The notes under the pieces are model-generated. The model saw only the letters and a program-made list of their open reading frames with translations, was not told the origin of the DNA and did no database searches. 6,862 bases of DNA. Origin: Betaproteobacteria bacterium. GTDB lineage: Bacteria; Pseudomonadota; Gammaproteobacteria; Burkholderiales; SG8-41. The DNA lies in NCBI GenBank assembly GCA_028292065.1, contig JAQGNC010000321.1, positions 1 through 6,862 on the forward strand, read 5' to 3'. A program made the position numbers and the translations under genes. Shown one piece after another: positions 6,621 through 6,862 of this stretch; the first letter of the stretch is position 1, and each line of letters begins with the position of its first letter.

Positions 6621-6862
6621 CTATCTGGCAGATCCCTCCGGACCGAACACCGCGCGGGTCATCTTGCGGTGAGGATCGTAGTCGCGGTCCCCGGCTTTGC
6701 CGAATCCGGTCGTCTGCGAGGCTTTCAATACCTTTCTGCCTTCGTCGCTGCGGCCGAGGTCCACCAGCAGCGACTGTATGGATTCGCCGAGCTTCGCCGG
6801 CATCGTGCGTTTCACCGCCCAGGGCAGGAACAGCAGCGGTTCCGTCACCGCGAGGACGGTGA
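6621..6862 (-). CDS. PhnD-like periplasmic substrate-binding protein, C-terminal part
   Basis: The gene enters from beyond the right edge; only the last 79 residues are visible and the frame stays open through 6860. The segment has the C-terminal features of the phosphate/phosphite/phosphonate-type (PhnD) ABC binding proteins: TEPLLFLPWAVKRTMP, then a helix ending DEGRKVLKAS, then TGFGKAGDRDYDPHRKMTR near the end. Proteins of this family bind oxyanions in the periplasm, either feeding an ABC permease or, as with AioX for arsenite, acting as a receptor for a sensor kinase. No permease or ATPase follows; the next gene downstream is a cytochrome, so a receptor or partner role in the cassette is plausible. 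The ligand-binding residues are mostly outside the window. A GTG at 6846-6848 is in frame but is internal, not the start. Confidence 0.75.
   Translation of the reverse strand, partial: TVLAVTEPLLFLPWAVKRTMPAKLGESIQSLLVDLGRSDEGRKVLKASQTTGFGKAGDRDYDPHRKMTRAVFGPEGSAR

Overview
The window is GC-rich DNA with strong codon bias toward G/C at third positions, so long antisense open frames are common. It looks like an ordinary chromosomal segment of a Gram-negative proteobacterium. The gene set (fumarylacetoacetase, a DUF1289 protein, periplasmic c-type cytochromes) and the short G/C-rich intergenic inverted repeats suit a betaproteobacterium or a near relative, but that placement is inference. No rRNA, tRNA, CRISPR array, insertion sequence or phage gene is visible.

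Layout, left to right. Positions 1-235 are intergenic and begin with a nested inverted repeat. Positions 236-1525 (+) encode an exported M20-family zinc peptidase resembling carboxypeptidase G2. A long inverted repeat (1541-1631), part of which looks like a terminator, separates it from the convergent minus-strand genes. These are a small cysteine-motif DUF1289 protein (1667-1879) and, just upstream of it in transcription, fumarylacetoacetase (1905-3230), the last enzyme of tyrosine/homogentisate breakdown. A second repeat hairpin (about 3236-3276) lies in the leader of the fumarylacetoacetase gene.

The right half (3340 to beyond 6862, all minus strand) is a compact, apparently co-transcribed cassette. 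In order of transcription it holds: the C-terminal end of a PhnD-like periplasmic substrate-binding protein (runs off the window), a membrane-anchored monoheme cytochrome c, a membrane-anchored diheme cytochrome c with the layout of TsdA thiosulfate dehydrogenase, and a SulP-family anion transporter whose STAS domain appears cut short and ends in an arginine-rich tail. Gaps are about 43 nt (13 nt with the alternative start), 2 nt and an ATGA overlap, which suggests tight coupling.

The most interesting reading is that the cassette handles an oxyanion, perhaps of sulfur: a binding protein senses or captures it, the Cys/His-type cytochromes exchange electrons with it in the periplasm, and the SulP protein moves the substrate or product. 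That function is inference. The family assignments rest on motifs seen directly in the translations.
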